Part shown: one piece after another, positions 60,613 through 64,000 of the stretch
How the letters are laid out: every line of letters begins with the position of its first letter
Position numbering within the stretch: position 1 is the first letter of the stretch
Assembly: GCF_009709675.1 (NCBI RefSeq)
Contig: NZ_WMLB01000023.1
Location: 1-64,000 of the forward strand
Reading direction: 5' to 3'
Source: Agromyces bracchium
GTDB taxonomy: Bacteria; Actinomycetota; Actinomycetes; Actinomycetales; Microbacteriaceae
DNA length: 64,000 bases
Program-made: the position numbers and the translations under genes
Notes under the pieces: generated by a model
The model's database searches: none
Seen by the model: the letters and a program-made list of their open reading frames with translations, nothing else
Told to the model about the DNA's origin: nothing

Positions 60613-61176
60613 CTAGAAGGCCGTCTCAGTCCCAACACGTGCGCAGACGCCGTAGCGATCGAACACGAGGTTGATCTGCCACGACCCAGTCCAGAGACTC
60701 GTTCGCCCCCAGACCGAGGAACGGATGCCATCACGCGACATGTCGACCATCGGAATACCGGCGATAGAAGCGATCTCGTTGAAGTGCCGGCCGATCAACG
60801 TGCCCATGGCCACGAATTTCTGATCGATCCTGCTCAACGGACGTGGGTCCCTTGGGAAGGGCCCGGGATAGGGGAAGTACGCCCAGACACAGTCAGCCGG
60901 CACAAGCTCGTCTGGGGTTGGCGGCCGAACCGACGGATCGAACGGTCGGCGCGCCTCAAGTGCTTCCGGCGAGGTTGCCTCTACCGTGATGCTCTTCTCA
61001 GTCTGCGCTGGATCGGAGAGCGAGCCCATGCGAACTCGGCGCTCGTCAGGCCGAAGAGTGACCACTGCTATGGAACTCGCGGATGAAACGGCGTCGAGAC
61101 GCTGTCGTGCCGAACCGCAGCCCGGACAGTAGTTTGCATCGCTGGGCAACGGCACGCCGCAATTCGTACAGAACAT
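60613..61176 (-). CDS. N-terminal zinc-ribbon protein of unknown function
   Basis: A 187-residue protein. MFCTNCGVPLPSDANYCPGCGSA forms a CxxC...CxxC zinc ribbon (residues 3-20). The rest has no known domain; near the C terminus is SSVWGRTSLWTGSWQINLVFD. The DNA is less GC-rich than neighbouring genes and codon use differs, so it may be transferred. A TACTCT box 8 nt before the ATG suggests a leaderless start. The zinc-ribbon start rules out the longer open frame upstream. Confidence 0.7.
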   Translation of the reverse strand: MFCTNCGVPLPSDANYCPGCGSARQRLDAVSSASSIAVVTLRPDERRVRMGSLSDPAQTEKSITVEATSPEALEARRPFDPSVRPPTPDELVPADCVWAYFPYPGPFPRDPRPLSRIDQKFVAMGTLIGRHFNEIASIAGIPMVDMSRDGIRSSVWGRTSLWTGSWQINLVFDRYGVCARVGTETAF

Positions 61177-61184
61177 CACGGCCG

Positions 61185-61190
61185 AGAGTA
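61185..61190 (-). promoter_or_regulatory. Probable leaderless -10 box of the zinc-ribbon gene
   Basis: TACTCT on the minus strand, 8 nt before the ATG at 61176. No Shine-Dalgarno sequence lies between them. Confidence 0.35.
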
Positions 61191-61355
61191 TCGAGGATCG
61201 TCCGCCTAGCGCGTGAGCAGTCGCGCGTGGCGGTTGTTGGGACCAGCTCGCCCTTCTCGGCTGGAATCCGCGATGGCGTGCTCGGGCTCGGGCGAACACG
61301 ATCGGTGGCCCCGGCTCGCCAGATACGTAGTCCGAGGGTGGCATTCAGCTGGACG

Positions 61356-62351
61356 CTACGGCGCGATCACGAGCTTCCCGTGCACCGTGCCCGCGCCGAT
61401 CCGCGCGAGCGCTTCGGGTGCGCGCTCGAGCGGCAGCACCTCCTCGATGACCGGGGCGAGGGCGCCGGATGCCACGAGCTCGCCGAGCTCGTCGAGACCG
61501 CCGTTCGGCTTCGCCGCGAGCAGGCGGAACGTGCGGCCCTCGGCATCGGGTCGCCCGGCGGTCGCCGCGACTCGGGCGATCGCGCGCAGACGACCGCCGA
61601 CGATGACGAACCGGCCGCCAGGCCGAAGCGCTCGGCGGTACTCGGCGAGCGGACGACCCGCGATGAGGTCGACGATCACGTCGAAGCGACCGGAACCCGA
61701 CTCGGCCGATCCTGCCGCCTCGGCGAACAGCCCGTCAGCGGCATCCGCCTCGACCGTCTCGGTCGCTCCCAGGTCGCGGAGCATCCCGAGCTTCGCGCCT
61801 CGATCGACGGCGACCACCTCGCCCGCTCCGAGATGCCGGGCGAGCTGCACCGCGATCGTGCCCGCACCGCCGCCGGCCCCGATGATGAGCACGCGCTCAC
61901 CGGCGCGAAGCGCCGCCACGTCGACGAGTGCCTGCCAGGCGAGCCCGCCCGCCTGCGGGATCGCCGCGGCCGCGATCGGATCGAGTCCCGCAGGCCGACG
62001 GCGAAGGGCAGCGGCATCCGTCGCGACGAACTCGGCGAACCCGCCCCAGCCCGCCTCCGAGAGATCGCCCCAGACCGCGTCGCCCACGGCGAAGTCGGCG
62101 GTCCCGTCGCCACCCGGGCCGACCGCGACGACCTCGCCCGAGACATCCGCCCCCAGCACCGGGTGCGCCGGCCGGCGCGGCGCGACGATCCGCGCCAGGA
62201 CCCCGCCGCGGAGCAGGTCCCAGTCCCACGAGTTGACTGACGACGCCACGACCCGAACGAGCACCTGGCCGGGCCCGGGCGCCGGAACCGGCGCATCGAC
62301 GAGCCGCAACCGGTCGGGGCCGCCGTACCGCTCGTACCGCACCGCACGCAT
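61356..62351 (-). CDS. Zinc-independent quinone-reductase-like NADP-dependent oxidoreductase
   Basis: A 331-residue MDR enzyme. MRAVRYERYGGPDRLRLVD, SSVNSWDWDLLRG, PVLGADVSGEVVAVG and IIGAGGGAGTIAVQLARHLGA (NADPH loop) are typical. The catalytic-zinc ligands of alcohol dehydrogenases are absent. I chose ATG 62351 because a TATGCT box lies 7 nt before it. Electron acceptor unknown. Confidence 0.88.
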   Translation of the reverse strand: MRAVRYERYGGPDRLRLVDAPVPAPGPGQVLVRVVASSVNSWDWDLLRGGVLARIVAPRRPAHPVLGADVSGEVVAVGPGGDGTADFAVGDAVWGDLSEAGWGGFAEFVATDAAALRRRPAGLDPIAAAAIPQAGGLAWQALVDVAALRAGERVLIIGAGGGAGTIAVQLARHLGAGEVVAVDRGAKLGMLRDLGATETVEADAADGLFAEAAGSAESGSGRFDVIVDLIAGRPLAEYRRALRPGGRFVIVGGRLRAIARVAATAGRPDAEGRTFRLLAAKPNGGLDELGELVASGALAPVIEEVLPLERAPEALARIGAGTVHGKLVIAP

Positions 62352-62358
62352 GGCGCGA

Positions 62359-62364
62359 AGCATA
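62359..62364 (-). promoter_or_regulatory. Probable leaderless -10 box of the quinone-reductase-like gene
   Basis: TATGCT on the minus strand, 7 nt before the ATG at 62351. Its upstream partner is not clear. Confidence 0.4.
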
Positions 62365-62419
62365 TCCGTTGCCGGCGGCGCCGGATCCTGCGGCGCGTGC
62401 GACCATGGAATCGAGAGAT

Positions 62420-62444
62420 CCGGATCGATCCGGATCGATCCGGA
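62420..62444. repeat. Short palindromic tandem repeat
   Basis: Overlapping GATCCGGATC and CGATCCGGATCG units produce a 10 bp period just upstream of the small membrane gene at 62457. It could form hairpins or be a protein site. Confidence 0.7.
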
Positions 62445-62456
62445 GTTCGCGATCCG

Positions 62457-62924
62457 ATGGCCGACATCCCACGACGAACCGACGAGCGCACGGGCCTCCC
62501 GCCGCGCCGGGTCACCGCGGCCGTGCTGGCGATCGGCGCGGTCGCACTCGCGATCGCGGGGATCGTCGCCCTCGGCGAGACCGTCTCCCGGGCGATCACG
62601 TCGACCTCGCCGGTCGCGGCGACCGTCGTGGGCGAGTACACGGAGGACCACCTCGTGGCCGACCGGCGCGGCAGCCGGTACGCGCCGTTCCGGTACGTGA
62701 TCGTCGAACTGCCCGACGGGACCACCGCCGACGTGCAGAGCGACGACCTCGCCGTCGGGGCGGACGCCGAGGTCTATCGCAGCGGCACAGGTGACGTGTT
62801 CGAGACGCCGCCCCAGGCCCCCGGCGCGATCGAGTGGGCGGTGTGCGCCTCCGCCGTCGCCGGCGCGATCGCGCTGGGAGCGGGCTCGGTGCGGGCGATG
62901 GTGCCCTCGCGGCGGCGGGACTGA
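62457..62924 (+). CDS. Small membrane protein of unknown function
   Basis: A 155-residue protein with two hydrophobic helices (about 20-40 and 125-145) flanking a beta-rich outer domain (GEYTEDHLVADRRGSRYAPF, VIVELPDGTTADVQSDDL). The layout resembles DUF3592-like proteins but the family is not certain. ATG 62457 is preferred to a longer frame. Confidence 0.55.
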   Translation: MADIPRRTDERTGLPPRRVTAAVLAIGAVALAIAGIVALGETVSRAITSTSPVAATVVGEYTEDHLVADRRGSRYAPFRYVIVELPDGTTADVQSDDLAVGADAEVYRSGTGDVFETPPQAPGAIEWAVCASAVAGAIALGAGSVRAMVPSRRRD

Positions 62925-62931
62925 ACCCGCG

Positions 62932-63777
62932 CTACCCCGCCGGCACCAGCGGGAAGATCGCCGGCCACCCGTTGTGCGCGTACACGATCACGCAGAACAC
63001 GACGGCGTCGAACAGCAGGTGCACGACCAGCACGTACGTCAGCGACTTCGTGAGCTTGAACGTGTAGCCCTGGATGAGTGCGAACGGGATGGTCAGCAGC
63101 GGCCCCCACGACTGGTAGCCCAGCTCCCAGAGGAACGAGACGAAGACGATCGCCTGGAGCAGGTTCGCCTGCCAGGTCGGGAAGTGCCGGCGCAGGAGCG
63201 CGAACACCGTGCAGATGAAGAACAGCTCGTCCCACGTGCCGACGGCGTTCACGCCGACGAAGAGTCGCGCGATCTCATTCGGCTCGGTCACGGTCGGCCA
63301 GTTCTGGTAGACGCCCGAGGTGATGAAGTAGAAGGGCAGGATGAGCCAGCCCGCGATGGTCACGACGATGAGGTAGAGCCACTGCGTGCGCGTCCATCGC
63401 CGGCCCGTCCGCCACGGGAAGCGGATCGTGCGTTCGCGGTACAGGAACCGCGAGATGAGGAACGGCACCGCGACCGCGGCCCCGAGGACGACCGCGAAGC
63501 GCACGATCGCCTCGTTCGAGAGCTCGGCCTCGAGCGAGATCGTCGAGATGATCGCCTGGCCGATCGCGATGAGCGCGAGGTCGGGCAGCAACCGCTCGGT
63601 GCGACCCGACCGGTCGACGAGCCACGCGATCACCAGCCCGACGACGAGCATCGCGTACCCGGGCGGGCGCAGCTGGAACCCGAACAGCAGCACCGCGGCC
63701 GAGCACACGAGCACGGCCGGGATGAGCGCGATCGGGTGGGTGCGCACTTCGGAGGGAGCGGCGACGGCGGCGGTCAC
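62932..63777 (-). CDS. CPBP/CAAX-like family membrane protein
   Basis: A 281-residue protein with about eight hydrophobic helices. It resembles the CPBP (CAAX protease/bacteriocin-processing) family. The first motif, normally EExxxR, appears as WDELFFIC (182-189), with D183-E184 but no arginine at the expected position. The second motif gives H253 and D257 (VVHLLFDAV). Proteolytic activity is doubtful because of these changes. The start is GTG. Confidence 0.7.
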   Translation of the reverse strand: MTAAVAAPSEVRTHPIALIPAVLVCSAAVLLFGFQLRPPGYAMLVVGLVIAWLVDRSGRTERLLPDLALIAIGQAIISTISLEAELSNEAIVRFAVVLGAAVAVPFLISRFLYRERTIRFPWRTGRRWTRTQWLYLIVVTIAGWLILPFYFITSGVYQNWPTVTEPNEIARLFVGVNAVGTWDELFFICTVFALLRRHFPTWQANLLQAIVFVSFLWELGYQSWGPLLTIPFALIQGYTFKLTKSLTYVLVVHLLFDAVVFCVIVYAHNGWPAIFPLVPAG

Positions 63778-63855
63778 CCTTCAAGCTTGTCATGTGCATG
63801 TCCACTGTCCGGCGGGGCGCTCCGACCTGTCGGCGGCGCATGCCAGCATCGACCC

Positions 63856-64000
63856 ATGACCCGGATGCCGCAGCCACCCGCTCCGCGCGACCCCGACGCC
63901 CGCACGTTCGCGCGTGCCCGCGCCCGCGCGGGCATCGTCCCGCCCTACCTCCTGTTGCGGATCGCGGCCGCGGAGGAGCACTACGACGTCGCGGCCGACG
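63856..64000 (+). CDS. Start of a probable M4 (protealysin-like) metallopeptidase; runs off the window
   Basis: The first 48 codons are present. After a Pro/Arg/Ala-rich start comes AGIVPPYLLLRIAAAEEHYD, which matches the short propeptide of protealysin-type M4 peptidases (PPYLL followed by helix). The catalytic domain lies outside the window, so the assignment is provisional. Confidence 0.5.
   Translation, partial: MTRMPQPPAPRDPDARTFARARARAGIVPPYLLLRIAAAEEHYDVAAD

Overview
The window is chromosomal DNA from a very GC-rich actinomycete (roughly 70% GC or more by eye). The Lsr2-type nucleoid protein, an rpsO/pnp/M16-peptidase/dapB gene order, many GTG and TTG starts, probable leaderless promoters (TANNNT box 6-8 nt before the start codon) and very frequent GGATGCC/GGCATCC words suggest a Microbacteriaceae member such as Agromyces. 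That placement is inference. I see no tRNA, rRNA, CRISPR array, insertion sequence or prophage.

Layout. 0.15-8 kb: folate and thymidylate genes (folA, thyA), a thioredoxin/DUF4395 pair, OsmC, an epimerase, dapB, an acetyltransferase, a histidine phosphatase and an M16 peptidase. 7.9-11.7 kb: aldo/keto reductase, then a TetR-ABC exporter operon. 11.8-21.5 kb: one tightly coupled minus-strand operon for acyl-CoA (probably leucine) breakdown. It encodes methylcrotonyl-CoA carboxylase-type beta and alpha subunits, an acyl-CoA dehydrogenase, a MaoC hydratase, a CitE-like lyase, EtfB, EtfA and a b-type cytochrome with three copies of an unusual N-terminal motif. 21.6-24.1 kb: two TetR genes, a metallo-beta-lactamase-fold hydrolase and a GNAT enzyme. 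24.2-30.3 kb: Lsr2, a pterin dehydratase, the branched-chain keto acid dehydrogenase genes (E2, E1beta, E1alpha) with a divergent Lrp regulator, and an ATP-grasp protein. 30.3-37.4 kb: an ArsR-type regulator with an elaborate operator, an SDR, pnp with a structured leader, a glycosyltransferase-SGNH fusion and dodecin. 37.5-48.4 kb: a secreted protein, a latex-clearing-protein homologue, a luciferase-like monooxygenase/FMN reductase pair, a secreted M28 peptidase, an F420-type oxidoreductase, an EamA transporter, a CGNR regulator, an M24 peptidase and rpsO. 48.6-51.1 kb: membrane, FAD and DUF488 proteins. 51.2-60.5 kb: a type I restriction system (hsdR, then hsdM-hsdS plus a GIY-YIG gene) interrupted by three or more plus-strand genes. 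60.6-64 kb: a zinc-ribbon protein, a quinone-reductase-like enzyme, membrane proteins, a CPBP-family protein and the start of a probable M4 peptidase.

How genes work together. The bkd genes should make isovaleryl-CoA and other branched acyl-CoAs. The 11.8-21.5 kb operon should oxidise, carboxylate, hydrate and cleave them. The dehydrogenase's electrons would go to the encoded ETF and, I infer, through the membrane cytochrome to menaquinone. The same operator sequence lies twice before this operon and once before the TetR gene at 23084, which makes that TetR its likely regulator. The most unusual items are the ETF-linked cytochrome with its repeated RGLPR-GG-PWP motif, the shared operator, the TetR gene that appears to start with CTG, the symmetric four-half-site operator at 30.35 kb, and the GT4-SGNH fusion.
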